NCBI RefSeq assembly: GCF_902806995.1
Contig: NZ_LR777654.1
Coordinates: forward strand, 1,133,354-1,197,353
DNA: 64,000 nucleotides
DNA from: Chlamydiifrater volucris
GTDB lineage: Bacteria > Chlamydiota > Chlamydiia > Chlamydiales > Chlamydiaceae
Direction of reading: 5' to 3'
Shown here: one piece after another, positions 8,082 to 17,583 of the stretch
How positions within the stretch are numbered: the first letter of the stretch is position 1
Layout: each line of letters begins with the position of its first letter
The notes under the pieces: model-generated
What the model saw: only the letters and a program-made list of their open reading frames with translations
What the model was told of the DNA's origin: nothing
The model's database searches: none
Position numbers and translations under genes: made by a program

Positions 8082-9412
8082 AATAATCTCTTTGGTTGAC
8101 TCGCAAAGGCTCCCCAGGAGGGAAAGCGTTTTTCTCCTGGTCCTGAAGTAATTTTAGTTATTTTTTTAGTAAAAACGCTAAGCAAATAAATATCTGACTT
8201 ATCCGAAGATCCGGAACTAAACACCAAGTGACGGTCATCTTTTGCCCATGAAGGATTTTCTTTATTTTCTGGAGAAAAGGTTAGTTGCAAATCTTCTTTC
8301 GTCGTTAAATCGTGTACAAATATTTGGCGTGTACCCTTGACTACCGCACAAAAAGCTACAAATTGTCCGTTATTAGACCAAGTTGGGCAACTACAGTTGC
8401 GGTAGCGTTTGGTGAGTAGATAAGGAGTGCTCAATTCTGGCTCTATAGGCATAACATAAATTCTTGGAGAGCCGTCTTTATTTGAAACAAATAATATCTT
8501 GGTACCGTCAGGACTGAAAGTCGGATTGCCTTGTGTGCCGAAAGAAGCATTCAGCAAAGGAAAAGGTTTCCCAAGAGCACCGGAAGTTAAGGAAAATGGT
8601 TGTAAAAAGATATCTGGATTTCCATTGATGTCTGAAACAAAAACAAGCTTATTTTTGTGACAAGAAATATCTGGCATCAACTGGTTGCCCCTCAGAGATA
8701 CTACACGTTGTCCCTGAGATTTATCGAAAGTATTGATAAAAATTTTGGGCACGCCTGTCTTATAAGAGACATATAAGTAGGGACAGGACTTTGAGGGAGA
8801 GCGAATAAATTTAGGGGTGACAGAAAGAGATTTCTCTTCTGTTTTTTGGGCTAAATTGGCTCCATCGTAATCGATAGTCCAAAGTTCTCCCTGTTTCAAG
8901 AGTTCTTCATTTTGTTGGCAAGTATTACTTAGGGTAAAGAGAATAACTCCAGAACAAATGCCCGGAATCCCTGTGAGAGCTTCATGGACGGCATCAGCAA
9001 CGAGATGAACCTTCTTTCGATCTTCTCCGAGGACTCCAGAAAGTAACTGAGGAGGGAATGTGAAGTCTTCCTTCATTTTCCCAGAAAAAAAACAAGACAC
9101 TGAAATTTCTGGGTAACGTATCCTCAATAAGACCTTCAAGGATGGATCAGAAGCATTATTTTTGGAAGCAACAGGAGCTAACCGATCCCCCGCAGCAAGA
9201 TCTCTTTTAAAAATTTCAAACAACTGTTCTGAATAATTACGCTTATTATCAGCCTGTGTTTGGGAAACAGAAAAATCTAAAACTACATTTACAGGAACGG
9301 AACGAGCCTCTGTTCTTACCGAAACCTCTAACTCTTTAGCAAGAGAGGAGGAAAAAGGAAGAAGCTGCAGCAAACAGGTGACTATGAAGGACAAAAAACT
9401 TCTCATACACAC
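8078..9412 (-). CDS. tolB: Tol-Pal system periplasmic protein TolB
   Basis: 444 residues: an N-terminal signal peptide (about 1-25, ending SSLA), the alpha/beta N-terminal domain (to about 170), and a beta-propeller with WD40-like PD40 repeats, for example GNPDIFLQ, SPDGTKILFVSNKDGSPRIYV and SWAKDDRHLVFSS. It shuttles between Pal and the TolA-like inner-membrane component. Start at 9412 or the second Met at 9406 are both possible. Follows the TolA-like gene after about 25 bp and overlaps pal by 4 bp. CT599 orthologue. Confidence 0.94.
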   Translation of the reverse strand: MCMRSFLSFIVTCLLQLLPFSSSLAKELEVSVRTEARSVPVNVVLDFSVSQTQADNKRNYSEQLFEIFKRDLAAGDRLAPVASKNNASDPSLKVLLRIRYPEISVSCFFSGKMKEDFTFPPQLLSGVLGEDRKKVHLVADAVHEALTGIPGICSGVILFTLSNTCQQNEELLKQGELWTIDYDGANLAQKTEEKSLSVTPKFIRSPSKSCPYLYVSYKTGVPKIFINTFDKSQGQRVVSLRGNQLMPDISCHKNKLVFVSDINGNPDIFLQPFSLTSGALGKPFPLLNASFGTQGNPTFSPDGTKILFVSNKDGSPRIYVMPIEPELSTPYLLTKRYRNCSCPTWSNNGQFVAFCAVVKGTRQIFVHDLTTKEDLQLTFSPENKENPSWAKDDRHLVFSSGSSDKSDIYLLSVFTKKITKITSGPGEKRFPSWGAFASQPKRLL

Positions 9413-9437
9413 TGGATAGCAAAAAGTCCCAGAATAA

Positions 9438-10334
9438 TCAAGGCTCTCCCACGAGTTTAATGTGGAAAGAGATATTTTTCGAGTTTTTGTGTTTTTTTAC
9501 AAAATCTTCGAAAGAAATTTTGTGAATTTTTGATAAAACATACTGCTTGTTAAGTTCTGTTTCTGATTCGTATATAAGGCAGTTTAACAACTCTCCCGTG
9601 GGGGAGATAGAAAGTTGCATGCGTAATATTCCTGGTAAGGGTAAAACCAGGTGTTTACGTAAAAGCTGAGTCAAGTTTTCTGGGTTTAATCCTACAGAAT
9701 TTTCTGCATCATCTCCGGTGGAAACAAAAACAGCTGTTTTCCTCAGTACGGGATCATGTAAACGTTTGTTATCTGCTTCCAAACGTTTAGTCATCTCGTT
9801 AGCCATCTTTGCTAATTCGCGGAGTTTTTCGTTTCGGTAGTTATCTGCAGTATTTTGTTTCTGCTGAGATGGGGCATCGGTTTTTGTGTTAAGAATAACT
9901 TTTGTCGGAGGAGAAGGAAGTTTTTCTTTAAATGTTTTTTGCTCTCTTGAGGTCTCTGAAGGGAGTTTCTGTGGTGACTGTTTAGAGGGTAGAGTTTTCT
10001 CAGAAATTTCTTTGGGAGTAAGTGTTTGTGAAGAGAGGAGAGAGGATTGCACAGTGGAAGAATATTCTCGGGCCTCAAGGCTTTTTGATGAGGATATTCC
10101 TTCCTGTGGGCGAGAGCTTGGTATGGCAGTTGGGGAAAGAAGAGGTGTTGATGAGTTCCCGACTCGTTGCTCTGACGATAACAAAGATGTTTCTACGAAA
10201 GTTTCCACAAAATGTTCTCGTAACTTTATGAGAGGCCGTTTGGAGGGAGCAATGTCTAAAGATAATAGCGAAATACAAACAACATGAAGGCTTAAAGAAA
10301 AAAATGCTTTGCCAAAGGGAAAGTTTTTATTCAC
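9438..10334 (-). CDS. TolA/TonB-like energy-transducing protein (CT598-like)
   Basis: 298 residues with one N-terminal membrane helix (about 9-28), a long low-complexity Ser/Pro/Lys/Thr-rich region (about 40-165) suited to span the periplasm, a short helical segment near ELAKMANEMTKRL (about 170-185), and a small C-terminal domain with LRMQLSISPTGELLNCLIYESE that resembles the TonB/TolA C-terminal fold. It overlaps the tolR ATG by 4 bp. Position and architecture identify it as the TolA equivalent linking TolQR to TolB/Pal; direct sequence similarity to TolA is weak, so TonB-like is equally fair. Confidence 0.75.
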   Translation of the reverse strand: MNKNFPFGKAFFSLSLHVVCISLLSLDIAPSKRPLIKLREHFVETFVETSLLSSEQRVGNSSTPLLSPTAIPSSRPQEGISSSKSLEAREYSSTVQSSLLSSQTLTPKEISEKTLPSKQSPQKLPSETSREQKTFKEKLPSPPTKVILNTKTDAPSQQKQNTADNYRNEKLRELAKMANEMTKRLEADNKRLHDPVLRKTAVFVSTGDDAENSVGLNPENLTQLLRKHLVLPLPGILRMQLSISPTGELLNCLIYESETELNKQYVLSKIHKISFEDFVKKHKNSKNISFHIKLVGEP

Positions 10335-10744
10335 GAACTCCTCAAAGCTACGTGGAGATCTTTAAATCCAACTGTTTCCACTTGGTCCTTTACTCTTCTG
10401 TAAGTTCCAAAAGAGGCTTTTTCATCATGCAAGAGGAGAGGAATAGCGCTAGGAAATTGTTGCTTTAAAGCTTTTAATTTTGCTGACAAGGAAGACAGAT
10501 CTATTTCTTGATCGTTTACAGTGACTGTATTGTTGGCAAAAACTCGAAGGACTATTTCTGGTGATTTTTGTTCAGGAGAAGATGTATTTTTTGTTAATGA
10601 AGGGCAGAGGGTCACAGAATCCAAGCGAATAAAAGGGACAGAAACCATAAATGTCATGAGAATGACAAAAACAACATCTATTAGTGGAGTGAGATTCACA
10701 GAAGGCTCGTCTTCCTCCTTGGAAGTAAATAGGAATCGTTTCAT
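10331..10744 (-). CDS. tolR: TolR/ExbD proton-channel component
   Basis: 137 residues with a single membrane helix (about 20-42) that contains the essential Asp23 in LTPLIDVVFVILM, matching the proton-carrying Asp of TolR/ExbD. A periplasmic ExbD-type domain follows. It lies 9 bp after tolQ and overlaps the TolA-like gene. Works with TolQ to use the proton-motive force. Often labelled exbD (CT597); the tolB-pal context argues for the Tol role. Confidence 0.92.
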   Translation of the reverse strand: MKRFLFTSKEEDEPSVNLTPLIDVVFVILMTFMVSVPFIRLDSVTLCPSLTKNTSSPEQKSPEIVLRVFANNTVTVNDQEIDLSSLSAKLKALKQQFPSAIPLLLHDEKASFGTYRRVKDQVETVGFKDLHVALRSS

Positions 10745-10753
10745 ACGAAAACC

Positions 10754-11446
10754 TTAAAGAGTATTTTGCCTGTACTTCACAGAGATAGCATTTAGAAGCA
10801 GGTAGGCAGTTTGTTCAATCTCAAAAGTTAGGGCATTTTCCTGCGCTTTTAAGTAGTTGTAGGTGATCAAAGAAGGAGCGGCTACTAACAAACCTGCTAC
10901 TGTTGTACCTAAAGCCGTTGCTATCCCTGCCATTAGTGTTTCTCCGTTTGAGGTTCCCATCCCAGAAAAAGCCTCTAAGATTCCCCATACGGTCCCCAGA
11001 AGCCCAAGAAAAGGAGCCACGCTAATAGCAGTTGCTGGAATAAAATTATTTCTCCCTAGTAAGGAACGATATTTAGGCATGACTACGCCGAAGAGGTTTT
11101 CCAAAGATAGAATATCTTCGCTAGAAAGAACAGGACCTTTGTCAGGAGAAGCTGCTCGGTTTTTATCCAGTAATTCAAGCGTTCCTCTCTTTAGAGTGTA
11201 GTACAAGTCGGCGAAGGGGCTGATCTCCGGATGAATATCCAGAGAGAGAGGAGTATTGCGGTTTTTTATTAGAAATTCTTTAAGGTTTCTGCCTGACTTA
11301 CGAAAATTTTGTTGGACAGTGATCTTTTGCTGCAAAATTATCCACGTGAAGACGGAGATTAGTAGTAGTAATAAAAATATTGCTTTTCCGAAGAAGCCAG
11401 CCTCTTTATAAGCATAAAAAACGGGATTTTGGGCCAAAAGTATCAT
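10754..11446 (-). CDS. tolQ: TolQ/ExbB proton-channel component
   Basis: 230 residues with three membrane helices: about 19-38, about 140-160 (SVAPFLGLLGTVWGI, the conserved ExbB/TolQ signature) and about 175-200 (TTVAGLLVAAPSLITYNYL). First gene of the Tol operon, divergent from dsbD over a 200-bp AT-rich gap. Often labelled exbB (CT596). With TolR it energises the TolA-like protein to pull in the outer membrane during division. Confidence 0.92.
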   Translation of the reverse strand: MILLAQNPVFYAYKEAGFFGKAIFLLLLLISVFTWIILQQKITVQQNFRKSGRNLKEFLIKNRNTPLSLDIHPEISPFADLYYTLKRGTLELLDKNRAASPDKGPVLSSEDILSLENLFGVVMPKYRSLLGRNNFIPATAISVAPFLGLLGTVWGILEAFSGMGTSNGETLMAGIATALGTTVAGLLVAAPSLITYNYLKAQENALTFEIEQTAYLLLNAISVKYRQNTL

Positions 11447-11646
11447 GGGATCGAAATTCGGTGTTCTTTTTAAGTTAGCTGTAGTAGATAGAAAGAATTT
11501 AAACTCTCGACGATGATCCTAGCAGATTTTTATTATAGATCCAAGATTGTTTTGTTAAAAATTTTTAACAAATTAAATCTAAGGGTGGCTTTTATTATAA
11601 AATGAAATAATAATATATGGTTTTCACGTTATTTAGATAGTAAATT

Positions 11647-13779
11647 ATGTCCAAAATAAAATCTTATCTAGCAACATTTTGGGGTCTTCTTCTTGTCTTT
11701 GCCCCTACAGTTTCTCAGGGAAAAGAATTTTTTGCCGAAACGAATTCGTCGAAGGCTACTCTTATTTCTGAGTCCGCGCATATTTCTGAAGGGCAAGCTT
11801 TTCATTTAGCTGTTAAGTTGAAAGTCCCCGAAGGTGGGCACATATATTGGAAAAATCCTGGGGAAATTGGGCAACCTCTGGAAATATCCTGGGAGATTCC
11901 TCAAGAGTTTCGTATTTCCGAAGAGTTTTGGCCTTGCCCAGAAATTTTTAAGGAAGCAGATATAACGAGTTATGGATACACGGGGTCTGTTTTAGTTATA
12001 GCGAAAATTATTCCCGCAGAAAGGTTAGTGGAGGGTAAGCATTATATTTTTAAAGCTAAGGCAAACTGGTTGGCTTGTGCCAGTAGCTGCGAGCCAGAAG
12101 CGGCAGAAATGAAGTTGTCTCTGCAAGCAAGTTCTTTGGCTCCTAAACTTAACAATGACAGCGCGGCAGATTTTGCCCAAACGCTCCTATCCCTACCTCG
12201 AATTATAGATAGAGAAAAGGAGTCTCTTGTAGCTATCAGAGAGGAGGAGAAAATTACTATCTCCTTACAAAGTTCTATAGCAGCCAAGATTTGTGGTGCT
12301 GAATTTATCCCAGAGACTAGAGACCAAGCCGTTGATTATTCTAGTGAGCAATTATTCTCTTCTAAAGACGGAGAAAAATTTACTCTAGTGGTAAAAACAA
12401 CACCAGGTTCAGAGCAAGTTTCTTTTGTTAAAGGAATCCTGCTATTGAAGGATGAGGGGGGGAATGTTGCTCAAGCCCTGGCTGTAAACACAAATTTTGA
12501 TGAAAAAATGCCCGGACTTGTGGAAGTTTCAGACTTAATTTCGTCGTCCTTCTTACTCATTCTAGCTTCTGCATTCCTAGGAGGATTACTATTAAACATT
12601 ATGCCTTGTGTTTTGCCTTTGATTACTCTTAAGGTGTACAGTTTAGTAAAATCCTCTGGTGAACATAATTGTTCTGTGGTGAAAAATAGCTTAGCCTTTG
12701 TTTGTGGTGTTATCGGATGTTTTTGGGCTTTGGGCGCAGCAGCGGCTCTACTTAAGTTGTTAGGCCATAACATAGGGTGGGGTTTTCAGCTGCAAGATCC
12801 GACATTCTTAATGATTCTTATTTTGTCGATGTTTTTATTTTCTCTAAGTTCCTTAGGCTTATTTGAATTGGGGGCGATTTTTGTTAACTTAGGTAGCCAT
12901 TATGATTCTTCTAGAAAACGTTCCGGATGGGCAGGTTCTTTTTTCAACGGCGTTTTGGCTACGCTAATCACTACTCCTTGTACCGGCCCCTTTCTTGGTT
13001 CAGTGCTAGGATTGGTAATGTCTCTGCCGATTGTCAAACAAATAAGTATTTTCACCAGTATGGGACTAGGAATGTCTTCGCCATATCTTGTGCTAGCTCT
13101 GTTTCCTAGACTGCTTGTTCTCCTGCCAAAACCTGGTGCTTGGATGGGAACATTTAAACAAATCACTGGGTTTTTGTTGATGGCTACCGTGGTTTGGTTG
13201 ATTTGGATTTTTAGTGTGGAAACAAATGTTGAAGCTGTTAATCTTCTGTTAGTTGCTCTCCTGGTTGCTGCTTTTGCTGTGTGGATTTTGGGCCGATGGG
13301 GTTTGCCAATTACGCCCAGAAGGAAGAGATGCTTTGCTATTACTGTCTCAGTCGTGATATTGGGTTTTTCTTTGTTCTTAGGGGTGAAAGCTTCTTGGAC
13401 TGAGAAAGATAGAACTGCCCCTTCCTTCCCTAACGCTGGGTGGGAAAAGTTTTCTAGAGAGAAAGTGGAAAAGTATCAAAGCCAGGGGCGAGGAGTTTTT
13501 GTTCATTTTACTGCTAAATGGTGTTTAACTTGCCAAGTGAACAAGCCAGTATTATATGCCCCAGAAGCCCAGCGCTTTTTCAAGAGTCGCAATATTGTAA
13601 CCATGGAAGCCGATTGGACAAAAAAAGATTCTGCAGTTACTGAAGAATTAGCTCGATTGGGTAGAGCTAGCGTGCCTACTTACGCTTATTACCCTCCAGG
13701 GAGATATTCAAAGCCTATCCTTTTGCCTCAGAATTTATCTCAGAAAGTCATAGAGACAACCATAGACTCTGTGACCTAG
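11647..13779 (+). CDS. dsbD: DsbD-type thiol:disulfide interchange protein
   Basis: 710 residues that pass electrons from cytoplasmic thioredoxin across the membrane to periplasmic proteins. A signal peptide (about 1-25) precedes a periplasmic alpha-like domain with a Cys pair in CASSC (about 146-151). The CcdA-like membrane domain (about 300-570) has the Cys-Pro pairs NIMPCVLPL (about 319) and TTPCTGPF (about 443). A C-terminal thioredoxin-like domain has CLTC at 626-629. All three redox pairs are thus intact. Relevant to chlamydiae because their outer-membrane proteins, MOMP among them, are disulfide cross-linked and reduced on entry. CT595 orthologue. Confidence 0.94.
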   Translation: MSKIKSYLATFWGLLLVFAPTVSQGKEFFAETNSSKATLISESAHISEGQAFHLAVKLKVPEGGHIYWKNPGEIGQPLEISWEIPQEFRISEEFWPCPEIFKEADITSYGYTGSVLVIAKIIPAERLVEGKHYIFKAKANWLACASSCEPEAAEMKLSLQASSLAPKLNNDSAADFAQTLLSLPRIIDREKESLVAIREEEKITISLQSSIAAKICGAEFIPETRDQAVDYSSEQLFSSKDGEKFTLVVKTTPGSEQVSFVKGILLLKDEGGNVAQALAVNTNFDEKMPGLVEVSDLISSSFLLILASAFLGGLLLNIMPCVLPLITLKVYSLVKSSGEHNCSVVKNSLAFVCGVIGCFWALGAAAALLKLLGHNIGWGFQLQDPTFLMILILSMFLFSLSSLGLFELGAIFVNLGSHYDSSRKRSGWAGSFFNGVLATLITTPCTGPFLGSVLGLVMSLPIVKQISIFTSMGLGMSSPYLVLALFPRLLVLLPKPGAWMGTFKQITGFLLMATVVWLIWIFSVETNVEAVNLLLVALLVAAFAVWILGRWGLPITPRRKRCFAITVSVVILGFSLFLGVKASWTEKDRTAPSFPNAGWEKFSREKVEKYQSQGRGVFVHFTAKWCLTCQVNKPVLYAPEAQRFFKSRNIVTMEADWTKKDSAVTEELARLGRASVPTYAYYPPGRYSKPILLPQNLSQKVIETTIDSVT

Positions 13780-13811
13780 TAGAAGATTTTTACTAGTTTT
13801 ATTTACTAGGA

Positions 13812-13873
13812 ACAGGTAGTTTGATGTCCTCTCGTCTTTCCGTTTTGTTTGGAGAGACGATACGAGTACCTGT
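13812..13873 (+). promoter_or_regulatory. Two-tier stem-loop between dsbD and tatD
   Basis: Outer arms ACAGGTA (13812-13818) and TACCTGT (13867-13873) pair perfectly. Inside, TCGTCTTTCC (13832-13841) pairs with GGAGAGACGA (13851-13860) over ten positions with one U-G wobble and a 9-nt loop. No U-run follows, so it is not a standard terminator. It lies about 30 nt before the tatD ATG and could be a processing or stability element. Confidence 0.45.
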
Positions 13874-13901
13874 CTAAGTCATAAGGTAACGGAAGGATTT
13901 T

Positions 13902-14705
13902 ATGTCTCTCATAGATGCGCATCTTCATCTTGCAGATCAATCTTTCCAAGATGATATTTGGGAAGTTTTGCTACGAGCTGAAGCAGAAGGCGTGGGAACT
14001 CTGCTTAACGTTTCTACGACTCAACAAGAATTAAAAAATGCTTTCCGCTATGCGGAGGCTTCTCCAAACATAAGATTTCTTCATGCTGCAGGAACTCCCC
14101 CTCAAGATGCTTTAGGAGATATGGAAGAGGATTTTGCTTTTTTCACCAAAACAGCTCGGGAAGGAAGGTTATCTGCTATTGGGGAGATTGGGTTAGATTA
14201 TGGCTTTGTTCACAATGAGCAAGAGAAAGTCCGTCAACAAGAGGTTTTTAAGAAATATTTGTCTTTGGCTCTAGAATGTGATCTCCCGCCAGTAATTCAT
14301 TGTAGGAATGCCTTTGAGGATTTTTTTGCCATAATAGATACTACTTATAAGAATGGGCGACCTGGAATGTTACACTGTTTTACAGGATCTTCTGAGGAAG
14401 CTATGCAGCTAGTCGAAAGAGACTGGTACATTTCCATTAGTGGTATAGTCACTTTTAAGAATGCTGAGTCCTTGAGGGAAGTGTTACAAGCTTTGCCCTT
14501 AGAACTTCTTCTAATAGAAACGGATGCTCCCTATTTGGCTCCCGTGCCTTTTCGAGGGAAAAAAAATGAACCAGCTTTTATTCGGCATACTTTTGAAAAA
14601 ATCTCTTCTTTGAAGGGAGTTTCTGTTTCAGAATTGGCAAACATAGTGAAGGCCAACATGTATCAGATGCTCTCTATCCATGAAAGAATTAGTGATTCTC
14701 AATAA
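13902..14705 (+). CDS. tatD: TatD-family metal-dependent hydrolase/DNase
   Basis: 267-residue TIM-barrel metallohydrolase. Metal ligands visible in order: DAHLHL (residues 5-10), GEIGLDY (Glu at about 97), IHCRNA (about 130), LHCFTGS (about 155) and ETDAPYL (about 205). The family shows 3'-5' exonuclease activity on single-stranded DNA and RNA and is linked to repair of oxidative damage. The gene lies upstream of sdhC with about 110 bp between. CT594 orthologue. Confidence 0.94.
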   Translation: MSLIDAHLHLADQSFQDDIWEVLLRAEAEGVGTLLNVSTTQQELKNAFRYAEASPNIRFLHAAGTPPQDALGDMEEDFAFFTKTAREGRLSAIGEIGLDYGFVHNEQEKVRQQEVFKKYLSLALECDLPPVIHCRNAFEDFFAIIDTTYKNGRPGMLHCFTGSSEEAMQLVERDWYISISGIVTFKNAESLREVLQALPLELLLIETDAPYLAPVPFRGKKNEPAFIRHTFEKISSLKGVSVSELANIVKANMYQMLSIHERISDSQ

Positions 14706-14814
14706 GATAAGGAGATAACCTTCTTTAAGCTCGAGAATTCTTTGCCAGATTTTTCTTACAAATTTTTCCCTTTTCAGCTTATTTTGAAGAAATAAATTGA
14801 AACAGGAGCCTTTG

Positions 14815-15672
14815 ATGTATGAAAAAAGCAAGAAACCTTGTGTAGCTGGTGGTCGGTTTTCTTTTTTCTTGCGAGTACTTCACTCTATTTCTGGGGTAGC
14901 ATTCACATTCTTTCTGTGTGAACATCTTCTTACAAATTTTTTGGCGTCGTCCTTTGGAGGTAACGGGAAGTTTTTTGTAGCTCTTGTCAATAGATTTCAC
15001 GCTATCCCAGGCTTAAAATTTATAGAGATTTTCTGTTTAGCTTTACCTTTCATGGTACATGCTATCATTGGGGTAGTCTATGCAATTAATGGACAGTTTA
15101 ATACGCACAGTAAGTATGGAAATACTCCAAAGTGTAATTTTGCAAGAAATCATGCTTACGTGTGGCAACGCGTTACAGCTTGGGCACTTCTATTAGCAGT
15201 AGGATTTCATGTAGTACACATGAGATTTGTTTTATACCCGTCCAAGGTGGAATGGAGAGGAAAATTTTATTTCGCCGTGACATCTCTTGGGAAACAAGTT
15301 CTTCCAACGGTGGGGGAAACAGCAGAATATCAAGTGCTGGTCCAGAAAGAAAGACTGGCTTTCCCCGATGAGTTGGAGAAAAATCTGGCTAATGAGAAAG
15401 TTCTAATATTGGCATCGAGTGCTGGCAAAGCCTTCCATTACATTGTTAGAAAGGCTTTGGCTTCACTCTGGGTAGCAATACTTTATACAATTCTTGTCTT
15501 AACTTCTGTGTTTCATGGTTTTAATGGGTTGTGGACGTTTTGTTCCCGATGGGGAGTTGTTGAAACAGCCAGGCAACAAAAAATTTTGCGTTTGGGAATT
15601 TATGGGATAATTATTCCTATATTTTCAATTTTGGGTGTTTACACCATTTGGAGTTTACATTTTGCGTTTTAA
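14815..15672 (+). CDS. sdhC: Succinate dehydrogenase cytochrome b subunit
   Basis: 285 residues from ATG 14815, chosen because AGGAGC (14804-14809) lies just upstream; a TTG at 14797 is in frame but poorer. Five membrane helices and conserved His in LHSISG, CEHLL, NRFHAIPG, VHAIIG and FHVVHM fit the single-subunit di-haem cytochrome b558 type found in Bacillus and epsilonproteobacterial enzymes, rather than the SdhC/SdhD pair. It anchors SdhAB to the inner membrane and reduces quinone. First gene of the operon; sdhA follows 15 bp later. CT593 orthologue. Confidence 0.93.
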   Translation: MYEKSKKPCVAGGRFSFFLRVLHSISGVAFTFFLCEHLLTNFLASSFGGNGKFFVALVNRFHAIPGLKFIEIFCLALPFMVHAIIGVVYAINGQFNTHSKYGNTPKCNFARNHAYVWQRVTAWALLLAVGFHVVHMRFVLYPSKVEWRGKFYFAVTSLGKQVLPTVGETAEYQVLVQKERLAFPDELEKNLANEKVLILASSAGKAFHYIVRKALASLWVAILYTILVLTSVFHGFNGLWTFCSRWGVVETARQQKILRLGIYGIIIPIFSILGVYTIWSLHFAF

Positions 15673-15687
15673 GTAAAAAGGCTTGTT

Positions 15688-17574
15688 ATGGGAAGAAGTG
15701 GTAGAGTTATCGTTGTCGGGGGAGGATTGGCTGGATTATCTGCAGCGATAAAGTTAGCAGACGCTGGGCTGCTTGTGGAAATCATTTCTTTGACCAAAGT
15801 TAAGAGGTCACATTCTGTTTGTGCTCAAGGTGGAATAAACGCTGCAGTCAATCTCAAGGAAGGAGAGGAGGATTCTCCTCACAGACATGCTTACGATACG
15901 ATAAAAGGGGGAGATTTTTTAGCAGATCAACCCCCTGTTTTAGAAATGTGCTTGGCTGCTCCTAGAATTATCAGAATGTTGGATAATTGGGGATGTCCTT
16001 TCAACAGAAATTCAAAAGGGGAGTTGGATGTACGACGTTTTGGAGGAACACTCTATAGTCGAACAGTGTTTTGTGGAGCGTCCACTGGTCAACAGTTGAT
16101 GTATACTCTAGATGAGCAAGTACGACGCAGGGAAGTGGCCGGCCACATTACGAAAAGAGAAAACCATGAGTTTGTCAGACTAGTGATGGATGACTCTGGA
16201 CGGACATGTGGTGTTGTTCTCATGAATTTATTCAATAACCGTCTGGAGATTTTGTCAGCAGATGCTGTTGTCATAGCTACAGGCGGGCCTGGCGTTATAT
16301 TTCGCTTGTCTACAAATTCTGTTTTTTGCACAGGGTCTGCTAATGGAAAATTATTCATGCAAGGTATGCACTACGCGAATCCTGAATTTATTCAGATCCA
16401 TCCTTCAGCTATTCCAGGAAAAGACAAATTACGGTTGATATCAGAATCTGTTCGAGGAGAGGGTGGACGAATTTGGGTCCCTGGGGATGCTTCGAAGACT
16501 TTGCTATTCCCTGATGGTTCGAAAAGGGCTTGTGGACAGACAGGAAAACCTTGGTATTTCCTAGAAGAGATGTATCCCGCTTACGGAAATCTGGTTAGCA
16601 GAGATGTGGGAGCTAGAGCTATCTTGCAAGTGTGTGAAGCTGGAATGGGTATTGGGGGAGGTCAGGAAGTATTTTTAGATGTCACACACTTACCTGCTGA
16701 AAACAGAAAAAAATTGGAAGCTGTTTTAGAAATTTACAGAAAATTTACCGGAGAAGATCCAAATACTACGCCTATGCGGATCTTTCCTGCTGTTCATTAT
16801 TCCATGGGTGGGGCTTGGGTGGATTGGCCAGCTGCTGATGATATTGATAGAAATAAACGCTACCGGCATATGACAAATTTAGAAGGCTGTTTCAATTGTG
16901 GGGAGTCAGATTTCCTATATCACGGAGCTAATCGGTTAGGGGCAAATTCGCTATTATCTTGTATTTACGCAGGGTTTTTAACGGGCGATGAAGTAGCCGC
17001 TTTCATCAGAGATAAGGGACACCAAAATAAAGTTTCTTCTTCGGTTTTTGAAAATTCTCTAACGGAGGAAAAAGAATATAATGAGAAGTTATTGAAAAAT
17101 TCTGGCAGAGAAAATGTTTTTCGTCTTCATGAAGAAATAGCGGACGTTATGGTGAAGAATGTCACAGTAAAAAGAAATAACAAAGACTTGAAAGACACCT
17201 TAGAAAAGCTTAAAGAGTTTCGAGAAAGATTTAACAATATAGGGATACAAGATTCTTCAAAATTTGCCAACAAAACCTTCCATTTTGCTAGAAGGTTAAA
17301 GCCTATGCTTGAGCTGGCTTTAGCTATTACTAAGGGTGCTTTATTGCGAAATGAATTTAGGGGGTCGCATTTTAAACCGGAGTTCCCTGAACGAGACGAC
17401 AAAAATTGGTTGAAGACAACTATTGCAAGTTACTCTCTAGATGAACCATCTATTTCCTACGTGCCTGTTGATGTAAGACATGTTGTGCCAGTGTCCAGAG
17501 ATTACACGAAGGGAAATAAAGAGGAAAAGATAGAGTTAATGAATGTACCTCAAAATATAAAGCTGCCTGTATAG
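15688..17574 (+). CDS. sdhA: Succinate dehydrogenase flavoprotein subunit
   Basis: 628 residues. The N-terminal FAD-binding fold is GGGLAGLSAAIKLADAGL (about 10-27); SHSVCAQGGIN holds the His expected to bind FAD covalently. Downstream are substrate-site segments HPSAIPG, SESVRGEGGR, SRDVGAR and HYSMGG, and the C-terminal FAD contact RLGANSLL. The longer C-terminal region matches the Bacillus-type enzyme. Oxidises succinate to fumarate in the truncated chlamydial TCA cycle. CT592 orthologue. Confidence 0.96.
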   Translation: MGRSGRVIVVGGGLAGLSAAIKLADAGLLVEIISLTKVKRSHSVCAQGGINAAVNLKEGEEDSPHRHAYDTIKGGDFLADQPPVLEMCLAAPRIIRMLDNWGCPFNRNSKGELDVRRFGGTLYSRTVFCGASTGQQLMYTLDEQVRRREVAGHITKRENHEFVRLVMDDSGRTCGVVLMNLFNNRLEILSADAVVIATGGPGVIFRLSTNSVFCTGSANGKLFMQGMHYANPEFIQIHPSAIPGKDKLRLISESVRGEGGRIWVPGDASKTLLFPDGSKRACGQTGKPWYFLEEMYPAYGNLVSRDVGARAILQVCEAGMGIGGGQEVFLDVTHLPAENRKKLEAVLEIYRKFTGEDPNTTPMRIFPAVHYSMGGAWVDWPAADDIDRNKRYRHMTNLEGCFNCGESDFLYHGANRLGANSLLSCIYAGFLTGDEVAAFIRDKGHQNKVSSSVFENSLTEEKEYNEKLLKNSGRENVFRLHEEIADVMVKNVTVKRNNKDLKDTLEKLKEFRERFNNIGIQDSSKFANKTFHFARRLKPMLELALAITKGALLRNEFRGSHFKPEFPERDDKNWLKTTIASYSLDEPSISYVPVDVRHVVPVSRDYTKGNKEEKIELMNVPQNIKLPV

Positions 17575-17583
17575 GAGGGTCTT

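Noticed and set aside
9886..10287. Plus-strand open frame of 133 codons opposite the TolA-like gene
   Set aside because: Caused by the low-complexity composition of the real minus-strand gene; no ribosome site or homology.
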